Positions 25,926 to 35,567 of a DNA stretch of 64,000 nt are shown piece after piece. The position numbers were made by a program, and so were the translations under genes. Every line of letters starts with the position of its first letter. The stretch's first letter is position 1. Under the pieces are notes generated by a model. It did no database searches, was not told the origin of the DNA, and saw only the letters and a list, made by a program, of their open reading frames with translations. Source of the stretch: Corynebacterium uberis (GTDB lineage Bacteria; Actinomycetota; Actinomycetes; Mycobacteriales; Mycobacteriaceae). The stretch covers positions 1,736,001-1,800,000 of the forward strand of contig NZ_CP085051.1 in the NCBI RefSeq assembly GCF_020616335.1. Direction: 5' to 3'.

Positions 25926-27200
25926 CTAGTAGCGGTCAATAATGTCCACGCAGCTGCGGGCGATGCGCTCTAGGCGCGACTCCGTCATCGACGCTATCTG
26001 GTCGATGATGACGCGCTGGCGCTCCACATCCGTGGGCGCAGCCAGCCACCATTGGGCAAACAGCGGGTCGAGGGCCCCGGGGGCTCCGGCGGAGAGGTAG
26101 TCAAAGACACGCAGGATGCGGTCGCGCTGCCAGTCCTGGCGGGCCAGGTGGGTGGCCTCATCCATGACGTAGAGCACGGCGATGGTTTTCAGCAGGGTGA
26201 CCTCCGCGCGGATGCCGTCCGGCACGGCAAGGTCACCGTGGGTGCGCCCCACGGTGGCGCCGTGTGCCGCGTGTTCGGTGGCCTCCACGGTGGCACCCAC
26301 GTAGCGTCCGACGAGCTCGGAGGTCAGCCGCTTGAGCGCGACCAGGTCGCGCAGGGAGCCGGAGAAGTCGCAGGCGTGGGCGACGACGTCGAGCTGCCGC
26401 AGTCGGCCGGCGGCGTCGATAAGCTCATCGGGGTCTCCGCCGAAGGCCTGCGCTCCCTTTTGTGCCAGGTGGGCAAGCTCAACAAGGTCCCACAGGACGG
26501 TGAGGTTGACGCGTCGGGAAAGGATGGCATCTTCCACGTCGTGGACGCAGTAGGCGATGTCATCGGCCCAGTCCATGGCCTGGGCTTCCATGCTGGGGCG
26601 GGCATCCTCATGCCCGCGGCGAATCCACTCCAGCAGCGCGGCGTCTTCGTCATAGCACCCGTATTTGCGGTTGTGGGTGCCGTCTGGGTTGGTGCGGGTG
26701 CGGGGGTATTTGCAGGCCGCGTCGAGGGCGGCGCGGGTGAGGTTGAGGCCTACTGACTGCCCGTCGGCGTCCAGGACCTTGGGCTCCAGGCGGGTGAGGA
26801 TGCGCAGGGTTTGGGCGTTGCCTTCAAAGCCGCCGCAGTCTGCCGCGGCCTCGTTGAGCGCTACTTCCCCGTTGTGGCCGTAGGGCGGGTGCCCGATGTC
26901 ATGGGTCAGCCCGGCAAGTTCGGTCAGGTCCGGGTCGAGCCCCAGTCCGCTGCCGATGCCGCGCGCAATTTGGGCGACTTCCAGCGAGTGGGTCAGCCGC
27001 GTGCGGGGCGTGTCGCCGTCGCGCGGGCCCACCACCTGGGTTTTATCGGCTAGCCGGCGCAGTGCCGCCGAGTGCAGCACGCGGGCGCGGTCACGGGAGA
27101 AGGCGCTGCGGTGGTCGGTGCGGGGGTCAGAAAGCGCCGCCTGTTTGGGGGGTTCGTTGACCAGGCGTTGGGTGTCGGCGGCGGTGTACGGGTAGGTCAC
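25926..27200 (-). CDS. dgt: Deoxyguanosinetriphosphate triphosphohydrolase-like protein
   Basis: This 424-residue HD-domain dNTPase releases triphosphate from dNTPs. The HD motif is visible as RLTHSLEVAQIARGIG and LTHDIGHPPYGHNGE, with WADDIAYCVHDVEDA following. The start is ATG 27200, overlapping the stop of the upstream DUF218 gene by 4 bp (ATGA), so translation is probably coupled. It is convergent with the barstar-like gene. Confidence 0.94.
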   Translation of the reverse strand: MTYPYTAADTQRLVNEPPKQAALSDPRTDHRSAFSRDRARVLHSAALRRLADKTQVVGPRDGDTPRTRLTHSLEVAQIARGIGSGLGLDPDLTELAGLTHDIGHPPYGHNGEVALNEAAADCGGFEGNAQTLRILTRLEPKVLDADGQSVGLNLTRAALDAACKYPRTRTNPDGTHNRKYGCYDEDAALLEWIRRGHEDARPSMEAQAMDWADDIAYCVHDVEDAILSRRVNLTVLWDLVELAHLAQKGAQAFGGDPDELIDAAGRLRQLDVVAHACDFSGSLRDLVALKRLTSELVGRYVGATVEATEHAAHGATVGRTHGDLAVPDGIRAEVTLLKTIAVLYVMDEATHLARQDWQRDRILRVFDYLSAGAPGALDPLFAQWWLAAPTDVERQRVIIDQIASMTESRLERIARSCVDIIDRY

Positions 27201-27907
27201 TGGGGTTGGTCCTGTGGTGGGGTCTGGTCGTCTTGGCGGCGCAGGTAGTCGATGCGGGCGCGTCGGGATGGGCGCACGGTGGCTGCGACTTGTCTGAGCA
27301 CCGCTTCCAGCCTAGTGGCCGCCGGCCAGCCGACCGCCCGCGCCACGTCTACTACCAGCAGGCCGCCGCATTCGTGCAGCAGCGTCAGCCACCACGCCTT
27401 GCGGGGGAAGGTGCTGGGGCACCAGGGGGTGGGATACAGCGCCGCGGCCAGGCCCAGCTGGGTGCACAGGGCGGCGGTCCGCGCGCAGTGGTTGGGGTCT
27501 GTGACGATGGCGACGGGGCCGTCGATAGCCTGCGCGAGCGCCTCGAGCGATCCGCGCGTGTCATTGCCCTCCGGCAGGGCGGTAATTGCCCGCTTATCGA
27601 CGCCCCGTCGCGCCAACCAGCGCTGCCCCACCGCGGCCTCCGTCCACTGGTCGCCCGGCAGCCGCGAGCCCAAGGTCACCACGGCGGCGCCGCTGCGCTG
27701 ATGCAGGTGGGCCGCCCAGCGCAGCCGCGCGGCGAACTGCCGGGATGCCCGGCCGTTGTACTGGGCGGTTCCTAGCACGGCAATGGTCGGCTCCGTGTTG
27801 CGGCGGCGGGCGGGCGCGGGGATGGTGGCGGCGGCAAGCACCCGCAGGGGGTAGCTGGCGGCGGCGCTGAAGGCGACTGCGGCAAGCAGTGCCGGTATGG
27901 GTCTCAT
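27197..27907 (-). CDS. DUF218/YdcF-like protein
   Basis: This 236-residue protein has an N-terminal hydrophobic segment (ALLAAVAFSAAASYPLRVLA) and a DUF218 fold: IAVLGTAQYNGRASRQFAARL, VVTLGSRLPGDQWTEA and ALPEGNDTRGSLEAL. The family includes ElyC/SanA-like envelope factors; the true activity is unknown. The segment GVDKRA is encoded by a perfect copy of the dispersed 13-mer. It precedes dgt with a 4-bp overlap. Confidence 0.85.
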   Translation of the reverse strand: MRPIPALLAAVAFSAAASYPLRVLAAATIPAPARRRNTEPTIAVLGTAQYNGRASRQFAARLRWAAHLHQRSGAAVVTLGSRLPGDQWTEAAVGQRWLARRGVDKRAITALPEGNDTRGSLEALAQAIDGPVAIVTDPNHCARTAALCTQLGLAAALYPTPWCPSTFPRKAWWLTLLHECGGLLVVDVARAVGWPAATRLEAVLRQVAATVRPSRRARIDYLRRQDDQTPPQDQPQ

Positions 27908-27965
27908 GGCCGTCTAGTTTGCCAGGGGCGGCGCAGTACTGGGGGCTCGGTTATCGTAGGAAGCC

Positions 27966-30017
27966 ATGAAGCAGTCTTGGTCTTCTTCGCGCAGGCACAG
28001 CCACAGTCCTATTGGTATGAGGGTCCTCGCCAGCCTCGGCGCTGGTGCCGCGGTGCTTCTTTCTGCGCCGCTGTCTACCGCCGCCCCGAGTGTGCAGGTT
28101 ATCGCCGAGCCGCCTGAGCAAACCCCGCAAAGCGTCATCGATACCGCCGGGGTGCTCACCGACGCTCAGGTTACGCAGTTTCAGCAGCGCATCGCCGATA
28201 TTGAACAAAGCCAGCACCGCTCCATGAAGATCATCTTTGTGCGCAGCTTCGACGGCAAGTCCGCCGCGGCGTGGACCAGCGCGTTTATGACCCGCAACGG
28301 TGGCAATAACCTCGCGGTGCTCGCCGTGGCGGTCAAGGACCGCCAGATGGGTGTGCGCACCGGCGACCAGTGGTCTGGGGCGGAGCAATCCCTGCACAAG
28401 GCCGCTGCGGGCCCGCTGAACAAGCTGGACTTTGCCGGGGCTGCTGACGCGTTTTTGTCTGAAGCAGAGTCCACCGATGAGATCTCCGGCGAGTCCGTCG
28501 CCTGGCTCGGCGGCGGCGCCGTGGCCGTGGTGGCCGCCGGCGGCGGACTGTGGGGGTGGGCGCGCCACAAGCGCCGCAAGGATGAGGCCAACCTCCTCGA
28601 TGACGCCCGGCGCATCGACCCCACCGATGAGCAGTCCCTGGCTCAGCTTCCCACCTCCGCGCTCGAGGAGCTTGCCCGCGACGCCATCGTGGCCACCGAC
28701 GAGTCCATCCGGCGCGGCTCCGAGGAACTGGACCTGGCCACCAGCGAGTTTGGCACCGAGCGCACCCGGCCGTTTACCAAGGCCCTCTCCTCCGCCCAAG
28801 ACACCATGCGCAAGGCCTACGTCCTCCAGGACCGGCTCTATGACGCCATCCCGGAAACGGAGCCGGAGAAGCGCTCCATGTTCCTGGAGATCATTACCTC
28901 CTGTGGGCGCGCCCAGCAGGTGCTCAATGAGCAGTCTGAGTCCTTTACCTCCATGCGCGACCTGCTAATCAACGCGGACTCCAGCATTGACGCCGTGACT
29001 CGCCGCACTGTTGATCTGCGCGCCCGGCTGCCCCAGGCCACGCAGACTCTAGAGGCGCTCAAGCAGCGTTATGACGCCTCCGTGGTGGCCAGCATCGCCG
29101 ATAACCCCGAGCTGGCCACCGCCAGCCTTGATGAGGCCGAGACCCACCTGTCCGCCGCCCTCGAGCTCAAGCAGCGCCCCGCGGGGCAACAAGGCGGCCT
29201 GGTCGAAGAAATCCGTCAGGCCGAACGCGCGGTGGAGGTGGCAGACAGCGCCCTGTCCGCAGTCGAGCACGCCGATGACAACATCGCCGCCGCCCGCGAA
29301 CAGATCGACGCCCTCATGGCGGAAATCGACCAGGAAATCTCCGAGGCCGAGGACCTGCGCAGCCACGGCACCGCAGCCGGCGCGCCCGCAAACTGGCAAG
29401 AACTGACTGCGGTAGTGGAAACCGCGCGCGCTGCCTTAGAGTCCGCCCGGGCGACCCACACCACCGACCCCCTGGGAGCGTTTACCCAGCTCACCGACGT
29501 GGACGCGCAACTCGACGCCCAGCTCGACACCGTGCGCGATACCACCGCCCAACAGGACCGCCTGCTGGCGATGTATGACAAGCAGTTCTCCGCCGCCCGC
29601 AACAACATCCAGGCAGCCGAAGACCTCATTGCCTCGCGCGGCCAGATCATCGGCGCCCGGGCCCGCACCTACCTGTCCGAGGCCAAAGAGCTGGCCAACC
29701 GCGCCCATCAGCTCCATGACTCCGACCTGCGCCAGGCTATCGACGCCGCCCACCAGTCCGCCCAGCGCGCGCAGCTGGCCGCCAAGCAGGCACAGCGCGA
29801 CATCGACGAATACCGCAGGCGCACCATGCGCAACAACAGCGGCGGCGGCAGTGGGCTGCTCACCGGGATGATGCTGGGCTCCATCCTCAGCTCCGGCGGC
29901 GGCTTCGGCGGCGGAGGAGGATTCGGAGGCGGCTTCGGCGGAGGCGGCGGCGGTTTCAGCGGCGGCAGCTTCGGCGGCGGAGGCGGGGGCGGCGGCTTTA
30001 GCGGCGGCAGCTTCTAA
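27966..30017 (+). CDS. TPM-domain secreted/membrane protein with coiled coils
   Basis: This 683-residue protein has a signal peptide (MRVLASLGAGAAVLLSAPLS), an extracellular TPM domain (VIDTAGVLTDAQVTQFQQRI, MGVRTGDQWS), and a transmembrane helix (AVAVVAAGGGLWGWARHK) near residue 190. A long cytosolic coiled-coil region rich in Ala/Glu/Gln follows. The end is a Gly/Phe/Ser-rich tail (repeats of FGGGGG). TPM proteins have been linked to phosphatase activity and photosystem repair in other lineages; here the role is unknown. The final codons overlap the stop of the convergent gene by 4 bp. Confidence 0.88.
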   Translation: MKQSWSSSRRHSHSPIGMRVLASLGAGAAVLLSAPLSTAAPSVQVIAEPPEQTPQSVIDTAGVLTDAQVTQFQQRIADIEQSQHRSMKIIFVRSFDGKSAAAWTSAFMTRNGGNNLAVLAVAVKDRQMGVRTGDQWSGAEQSLHKAAAGPLNKLDFAGAADAFLSEAESTDEISGESVAWLGGGAVAVVAAGGGLWGWARHKRRKDEANLLDDARRIDPTDEQSLAQLPTSALEELARDAIVATDESIRRGSEELDLATSEFGTERTRPFTKALSSAQDTMRKAYVLQDRLYDAIPETEPEKRSMFLEIITSCGRAQQVLNEQSESFTSMRDLLINADSSIDAVTRRTVDLRARLPQATQTLEALKQRYDASVVASIADNPELATASLDEAETHLSAALELKQRPAGQQGGLVEEIRQAERAVEVADSALSAVEHADDNIAAAREQIDALMAEIDQEISEAEDLRSHGTAAGAPANWQELTAVVETARAALESARATHTTDPLGAFTQLTDVDAQLDAQLDTVRDTTAQQDRLLAMYDKQFSAARNNIQAAEDLIASRGQIIGARARTYLSEAKELANRAHQLHDSDLRQAIDAAHQSAQRAQLAAKQAQRDIDEYRRRTMRNNSGGGSGLLTGMMLGSILSSGGGFGGGGGFGGGFGGGGGGFSGGSFGGGGGGGGFSGGSF

Positions 30018-30457
30018 ATCCTGGGGCGGCGCACCGGCGCATCCACCAGCACGCAGCCCCAGGACAAAAAGGCGGCGTCGAGCAAACGGGGGTGCTCCGC
30101 GATGAACTCGACGCGCCCACTAATCAGCGGGCGCACGTGGGCGACCTCCCGGCCCTGCCCGTCACGCACCACTCGTTGCGTGCGCCACAAGCTCGTGCGC
30201 ACCAGGGTGTAGTCCCTATCGGCGCACCGCGCCCGCAGCTGCGCCACCGTCAGGCCATCCTGCGCGATGGTGAGCACCTGGCCGCTCGAGGTGGTGGCGC
30301 GCGCCCAAAAGCGCGTCATCGGAGCGGCAGCCGAATGCTCGATGAGAATGCGCTCATCGCCAATGTGGAGGACATCCGAGCGCACGCTTGCCAGGACCTC
30401 CCCTGAGGGGGCGTCGATAAGCTCATTGCCCTCCCAGACCCACGTGCTCGCGCTCAT
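30014..30457 (-). CDS. Hypothetical protein, possible tubby/LURP-one-like
   Basis: This 147-residue beta-rich protein has no signal peptide. Its C-terminus (LLDAAFLSWGCVLVDAP) is a hydrophobic helix like that in the tubby/LURP-one fold. It is translationally coupled to the next upstream gene (ATGA overlap), which looks like a diverged relative. A perfect 13-mer copy encodes NELIDAP near the start. The function is unknown. Confidence 0.7.
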   Translation of the reverse strand: MSASTWVWEGNELIDAPSGEVLASVRSDVLHIGDERILIEHSAAAPMTRFWARATTSSGQVLTIAQDGLTVAQLRARCADRDYTLVRTSLWRTQRVVRDGQGREVAHVRPLISGRVEFIAEHPRLLDAAFLSWGCVLVDAPVRRPRI

Positions 30458-30990
30458 AGTAGAAATGCCAGGATGGCCACCAGCGACGCGGCGACGAGCA
30501 TGATGGTCAGCACCATCGACGACATCCCCAGCCGCCGCTCCAAAATGATGCGGGCAAACCAGCTCAAGGCGGCAACATCCGCGCGCCCCAAGCCCAGCTG
30601 CGCGCCGTCGGGCGTCAGCTCCACGATCGCCCGGCGCACCCCATTGTTTCCTCCGGAAAACTGAGCCACTACCGCACCGGTGGAATCCTCCACAACCCAG
30701 TCGGTGCGGTGCTCATTGAGCAGCGTGACCTCGCGGTCACCCAGGGACACCGAGATGCGCTTATCGCGGGCGACGTTGCCCGCGGCGACATACAACGGCT
30801 GGCCGTCGCAGCTAATCACCGCGTCCTCCGTGGTCACGGACAGCGCCCAGACGTGGTCATCCACGGTGGCCCGCTCGACGCCAAACTCACCCAGCACCTC
30901 CGGACCGGACTCCACGTACAGGGCAGTGGTCGAGCCGCGCTTGCCCCAGGAGGTATAAGCGGCGCGAAACGGGGGAGAAACGACGTCCAT
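30454..30990 (-). CDS. Hypothetical C-terminally anchored protein
   Basis: This 178-residue protein has a beta-rich N-terminal domain (LGEFGVERATVDDHVWALSV, VVEDSTGAVVAQF), a hydrophobic helix (ADVAALSWFARIILERR), and a C-terminal membrane anchor (MVLTIMLVAASLVAILAFLL). It looks related to the downstream 147-residue protein. It begins 8 bp after glyS ends and is probably cotranscribed with it. No function is recognised. Confidence 0.72.
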   Translation of the reverse strand: MDVVSPPFRAAYTSWGKRGSTTALYVESGPEVLGEFGVERATVDDHVWALSVTTEDAVISCDGQPLYVAAGNVARDKRISVSLGDREVTLLNEHRTDWVVEDSTGAVVAQFSGGNNGVRRAIVELTPDGAQLGLGRADVAALSWFARIILERRLGMSSMVLTIMLVAASLVAILAFLL

Positions 30991-30998
30991 GGGGACTC

Positions 30999-32393
30999 CT
31001 AACAGCCAATCAGGCGCTGAGCAAGGTAGGTGTGCAGCTCATCAAGTGCCACGCGCTCCTGAGCCATCGTGTCACGCTCGCGCACCGTCACGGCACCATC
31101 TTCCAGCGTGTCAAAATCGACCGTCACGCAGAACGGGGTGCCGATCTCATCCTGGCGACGATACCGGCGGCCAATCGCGCCGGAGGTGTCATAGTCAATG
31201 TTCCAATAGGCGCGCAGAGACTCCGCAACCTCCTGGGCCTTCTGGGCCAGCGGCTCCTTCTTAGACAGGGGCAGCACCGCGACCTTGACCGGAGAGAGCC
31301 GGTAGTCGAGCTTGAGCACCACGCGCTTGTCCACACCGCCCTTGGCATTGGGCGCCTCATCCTCGGTGTAGGCGTCCACCAGGAAGGCCATCATGGAACG
31401 GCCCAGGCCCGCCGCCGGCTCGATGCAATAGGGAATCCAGCGCTGGCCGGTTTGCTGGTCAAAGAAGCTCAAGTCCTCCCCGGAGCCCTCCGAGTGGACC
31501 CGCAGGTCATAGTCCGTGCGATTAGCAACGCCTTCGAGTTCGCCCCACTTGGAGCCCGGGAAGCCGAAGGCATATTCCACATCGACGGTGCGCTTGGAGT
31601 AATGGGACAGCTTTTCTGCTGGATGCTCATAAAGGCGCAGATTCTCCGGATCGATGCCCAGGTCTACGTACCAGTTGTAGCGATCGTCGATCCAATACTG
31701 GTGCCACTGCTCATCCTCCCCGGGTTTGACAAAGAACTCCATCTCCATCTGCTCAAACTCACGGGTGCGGAAGATGAAGTTGCCCGGGGTGATCTCATTG
31801 CGGAAGGACTTACCAATATTGGCGATGCCAAACGGGGGCTTCATCCGCGCGGAGGTCATCACGTTCTTGAAGTTGATGAAGATCCCCTGCGCGGTCTCGG
31901 GGCGCAGGTAGTGCAGGCCTTCTTCATCATCAACCGGGCCCAGGAACGTCTTGAGCAGGCCAGAAAACGCCTTCGGCTCGGTCCAGTTACCCGGCTGGCC
32001 GGTCTCCGGGTCGTTGACATCCGCCAGCCCGTTGACCGGCGGGTGGCCGTGCTTTTCCTCGTAGGCCTCCAGCAGGTGGTCGGCGCGATAGCGCTTGTGG
32101 GTGTGCAGCGATTCGACTAGGGGGTCAGTAAAGACCTCCACGTGGCCAGACGACACCCACACCTGGCGCGGCTGGATGACCGAGGTATCCACGCCCACCA
32201 CATCCGGGCGGGACGTGACCATGTGGCGCCACCACTGGCGCTTGATGTTCTCCTTGAGCTCTACGCCCAGGGGGCCGTAGTCCCAGGCAGAGCGCGTGCC
32301 GCCATAGATTTCGCCGGCCGGATAGACCAGACCGCGCCGCTTACACAGGTTGACCACTGTGTCGATGACGGATTGCTGAGCCGTGGGGGCCAT
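30999..32393 (-). CDS. glyS: Glycyl-tRNA synthetase (dimeric type)
   Basis: This 464-residue class II synthetase charges tRNA-Gly. Motif 1 lies around [16 protein letters not shown], motif 2 is [10 protein letters not shown] with [10 protein letters not shown], and motif 3 is around [17 protein letters not shown]. The anticodon-binding domain follows ([17 protein letters not shown]). ATG 32393 has AAGGAGAG upstream. No T-box leader is seen. The two downstream hypothetical genes probably share its transcript. Confidence 0.97.
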   Translation of the reverse strand: MAPTAQQSVIDTVVNLCKRRGLVYPAGEIYGGTRSAWDYGPLGVELKENIKRQWWRHMVTSRPDVVGVDTSVIQPRQVWVSSGHVEVFTDPLVESLHTHKRYRADHLLEAYEEKHGHPPVNGLADVNDPETGQPGNWTEPKAFSGLLKTFLGPVDDEEGLHYLRPETAQGIFINFKNVMTSARMKPPFGIANIGKSFRNEITPGNFIFRTREFEQMEMEFFVKPGEDEQWHQYWIDDRYNWYVDLGIDPENLRLYEHPAEKLSHYSKRTVDVEYAFGFPGSKWGELEGVANRTDYDLRVHSEGSGEDLSFFDQQTGQRWIPYCIEPAAGLGRSMMAFLVDAYTEDEAPNAKGGVDKRVVLKLDYRLSPVKVAVLPLSKKEPLAQKAQEVAESLRAYWNIDYDTSGAIGRRYRRQDEIGTPFCVTVDFDTLEDGAVTVRERDTMAQERVALDELHTYLAQRLIGC

Positions 32394-32917
32394 AGGAATC
32401 GATTCTCTCCTTGAGATATGACGAAAACGGGGGATCGTGTTGACGGTACTGCATCACGCGCACAAACACCCTCACCTGAGCGCCTGGCAACCCACAAAGG
32501 GGGTACCCGGCGCGCTCCGGCCGAATCGCTCCAGCATTTACAGCAAACGCAATGGGGTGGTCTACCCCTCTGGGAGGTGCATCGTGGATAACAGTTCTAC
32601 AACATTCTATCCACACTCGCCGCGATCTTGAGCACAGCCCCTCTTGGGCAACGCACCCGCTCCCCCGCAACCATGCGCACCTCAGTGTGCATCACCATTG
32701 TGGCTGCATAACCCGGCTTATTTGGTCCTAGCGCCGGCACAATCGGCGTATGGAGTCAACAACTCGAGCATTAGATGCGCCTGGAGATTCCAGCATCATA
32801 AGGCTGGCAACATCTGTAATCAATGACAGTTCTCCAACACAAATAACCTCCTATCCCCCGTATTTGGTCTATACTAGTGCAGGTTGTTCCCCACTAAGCA
32901 GCGACGAATAGAGTCCC
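32394..32917. promoter_or_regulatory. 524-bp divergent intergenic region (glyS / ArsR regulator)
   Basis: The region is AT-richer than the neighbours, with no gene. On the plus strand TATACT at 32870-32875 is a good -10 for the ArsR-family gene, but no clear -35 is seen. Zinc-responsive sites would be expected nearby; I find no convincing Zur palindrome. Confidence 0.5.
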
Positions 32918-33481
32918 ATGGCTACCACACAAGACAAGAGCCCCTCCGAGATTGAGTCACGGCGCACTGCCGCACTCTTCGGAGCACTTGATTCAGAACT
33001 ACGAATCCGAATCATCGAACTGCTCAACAATGGCGATCATTTTGTCCACGAACTGGTTCGGGCGTTAGGAAAGTCCCAACCATTGATCAGCCAGCACCTC
33101 AAAGTGCTCAAACGCAGTGGCATCGTAGAATCTGAGCGGCACGGACGCGAGGTGATCTACCGACTAGTTCACCCCACCGTCATCCAGCTCATAGACCAAG
33201 CGCGCGCCCTCATTGCGGCCATTCACCAGCTACCCAGCGAAGGGCCCGGCCCCGAACCTGGGCTTGCGCCGCAGCACAATGCCCACGCCTCCCCGGTGAT
33301 TTCCTTAGACACGCAACGTAGCAGCACACCAACCCACCCCAACCAGCACGGCCCGCTCGCCGAAGACGCCGGCGACGCCATGGCCGGGCGCCCCGCAGCA
33401 TTGACGCTGAGCACCAGCAACGATCACGCGGACAACCCCTCTCCCCTGCGCACCCGCAATGCCCCAGGACAGGGCCTCTAA
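32918..33481 (+). CDS. znr: ArsR/SmtB-family metalloregulator
   Basis: This 187-residue regulator has an N-terminal winged helix-turn-helix (ALFGALDSELRIRIIELLNN, then PLISQHLKVLKRSGIV and HGREVIYRL). In corynebacteria the ArsR-family gene directly upstream of zur is Znr, and the same gene order is seen here. The last 80 residues are Pro/His/Ser-rich and look disordered, which is unusual for this family. Whether the His residues bind metal is unknown. Confidence 0.78.
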   Translation: MATTQDKSPSEIESRRTAALFGALDSELRIRIIELLNNGDHFVHELVRALGKSQPLISQHLKVLKRSGIVESERHGREVIYRLVHPTVIQLIDQARALIAAIHQLPSEGPGPEPGLAPQHNAHASPVISLDTQRSSTPTHPNQHGPLAEDAGDAMAGRPAALTLSTSNDHADNPSPLRTRNAPGQGL

Positions 33482-33754
33482 ACGGCCCTCAGCGCCCGCC
33501 ACCCCACCCCGGCATGCCTGCCGCCATCGGTGGCTATTCGCAGCTCACGGGTCCGCGACCCGGAGCGCACGGCAGGGCACCATCCTGTGTGCCCAGCCCG
33601 GCGGGTTGCCTGCATAGTTGCCCACCGACTGCAACCCACCCCTACAATGGGCCGGAAGCGTCGACGCGCCCCCGCGGTGGCCGGCCACTCGCACACGTGG
33701 TCCTGCGCTACCCCGAAACGCGCGCATCTCCGCCGACGAGAAAGGTTGCCCATC

Positions 33755-34192
33755 ATGACACCGGTTACCCCGGATCTTCCTAAGTTTGGCGCTCGCAATA
33801 CCAAGCAGCGCGCCGCCGTCATTGACGTCCTGCTAGACCTGGACACCTTCTCTTCTGCCAAGACCATCCACGACGAGCTGGAGGAGCGCGGCCACAAGGT
33901 TGGCCTGACCACCGTCTATCGCACGCTCCAAGGCCTCGCAGACGTGGAGGCAGTAGACGTATTGACCATGTCTTCCGGGCAGACGCTCTACCGGCACTGC
34001 ATCACCGATGATCACCATCACCACCTGGTGTGCTCCCGCTGCGGAAAGACCGAAGAAATTGATGGCGGGCCCGTGGAAGCCTGGGCGCGCAGCGTGGCAG
34101 ACGCCCACGGCTACACCCTGACCGGCCATGACGCAGAGATCTACGGCCTCTGCCCGGCGTGCCAAGGCACGGATCGCGGCGAGGACAAATAG
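33755..34192 (+). CDS. zur: Zinc uptake regulator (Fur family)
   Basis: This 145-residue Fur-family repressor has a DNA-binding domain (NTKQRAAVIDVLLDLDTFSS, TVYRTLQGLADVEAVD) and a dimerisation domain with the His cluster DDHHHHLVCSRCGKTEEI. Two CxxC pairs (CSRC, CPAC) hold structural zinc. The neighbouring ArsR gene makes Zur more likely than Fur. ATG 33755 has GAGAAAGG upstream; longer in-frame starts lack a ribosome site. There is an unusually long 273-bp gap after znr. Confidence 0.9.
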   Translation: MTPVTPDLPKFGARNTKQRAAVIDVLLDLDTFSSAKTIHDELEERGHKVGLTTVYRTLQGLADVEAVDVLTMSSGQTLYRHCITDDHHHHLVCSRCGKTEEIDGGPVEAWARSVADAHGYTLTGHDAEIYGLCPACQGTDRGEDK

Positions 34193-34222
34193 GCGCCCCC
34201 ACGGCGAGCCGCCCTGAGGTAG

Positions 34223-35386
34223 CTAGCCGACGATCGCCCCGAAAGCGCGGCCCAGAGCCCACGTCACCCCCGCGGCGCCCAGGCCGATGGCAAGCTGGCG
34301 CACAGCGCGCACCAGCGGCGGCTTTCCGGACAGCACGCCGGTTAAGCCCCCGGTAAACATCAGCGCCAGGGAGACCAGCACCACCGCAACGATGGCCCCC
34401 ACGGTGGTGCCCGCCCCGAAGAGGAATGGCAGCACCGGCACCAGCGCGCCGGAGGCAAAGCACAGGAAGCTCGACAGCGCCGCGGTCCACGGGTTAGACG
34501 TGCCGGCCGCGGCGGCAGCGTCCCAGCCGCCGAGCCCGTCGGTGGCGGCCTCCGCGGCGCCGGCGGCGTCGATACGCTCAAATGCCTCGCGGGCGCGCTG
34601 CTCCGCTGCGGCGCGATCCATGCCGCGGGCCCGGTAGACCAGCGCCAGCTCATTGGCATCTACGTCCAGCTCGGAGACCACCGCGTAGGTCTTGGGGTGG
34701 GGCGTAGAGGCCTCTAAAAGCTCGGTCTGGGAGCGCACGGAGATGTATTCTCCGGCGGCCATGGACAGTGCCCCGGACAGCAGGCCGCTGACCCCGGTGA
34801 GCAGCACGACGTTGCTGCTCATCCCCGAGCCGAGCACACCCAGCACAAGCGCAAGGTTGGACACCAGGCCATCGTTGGCGCCGAACACCGCCGCCCGAAA
34901 ATCGCCGGACATGGACTCGCGCCCGCGGCTGGCCAGCCCGCGCACCACCTCGGCGTGGATGCGCTCATCGGCGGCGATCTGCGCGGAGGCGTCCTCATCG
35001 GTCACATACGGGGTTCGGGTTTCCGCGGTCTGCATCATGGCCAGGACAAAGACGGAACCGAAGCGCCGGGCGAGCAGCCCCATAAAGCGGGTAGCCAGGG
35101 AGGGCTGCCGGGGCATGCCCACGTATTCGCCCAGCTTGTCGTGCCAATAGGACTCGTGGCGCGTTTCTGCCTCTGCCAGGCGCAGCAGGATTTCGCGCTC
35201 CTCGCCGGTCTTGTTGTGGGCCAGTTCCCGGTAGACGGCGGCCTCCGCGCGCTCGTTGGCTAGGTAGCGCCGCCACCGCTTGACCTGTGACCGGGTCGGT
35301 TGGTTGGCTGCGCCAGGCTGCGAGCTGTGTGGCTGGCCATCTGGAGAGCCGCCCGGCTGGGCGCCGGGATGGTCGTGGTCGTTCAC
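34223..35386 (-). CDS. Ferritin-like/VIT1 fusion metal transporter
   Basis: This 387-residue protein has an N-terminal ferritin-like domain (NERAEAAVYRELAHNKTGEE, AEAETRHESYWHDKLG) carrying Glu/His iron ligands, joined to a CCC1/VIT1 domain. The latter has the family block FRAAVFGANDGLVSNLALVL, SMAAGEYISVRSQ and three C-terminal transmembrane helices. Family members such as MbfA export or sequester iron or manganese. The start is GTG 35386, with GAAAGGA upstream. It is convergent with zur. Confidence 0.9.
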   Translation of the reverse strand: MNDHDHPGAQPGGSPDGQPHSSQPGAANQPTRSQVKRWRRYLANERAEAAVYRELAHNKTGEEREILLRLAEAETRHESYWHDKLGEYVGMPRQPSLATRFMGLLARRFGSVFVLAMMQTAETRTPYVTDEDASAQIAADERIHAEVVRGLASRGRESMSGDFRAAVFGANDGLVSNLALVLGVLGSGMSSNVVLLTGVSGLLSGALSMAAGEYISVRSQTELLEASTPHPKTYAVVSELDVDANELALVYRARGMDRAAAEQRAREAFERIDAAGAAEAATDGLGGWDAAAAAGTSNPWTAALSSFLCFASGALVPVLPFLFGAGTTVGAIVAVVLVSLALMFTGGLTGVLSGKPPLVRAVRQLAIGLGAAGVTWALGRAFGAIVG

Positions 35387-35567
35387 GCGCGTCCTTTCCG
35401 CGAAAAGGTGGACCGGGGGGCAAACGCATCTGACTCTACCCGGCAGGCGGCCACCTGGGAAGACCCCGCTGCGGGCTCACGGTGGGCACAGGCCAGCACC
35501 CATGAGAAACCACCAGGAACGATGCGCACCTGCGCGGCACCGCCTGGCGCGGGCCCCTGCGCCGCAG

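Noticed and set aside
29820..30017. Gly-rich repeats as a CRISPR-like or mobile repeat
   Set aside because: They are in-frame codons of the TPM protein tail (Gly/Phe/Ser), without spacer structure.
32394..32917. T-box leader before glyS
   Set aside because: No specifier stem or conserved T-box core and no anti-terminator hairpin with U-run ahead of the start codon.
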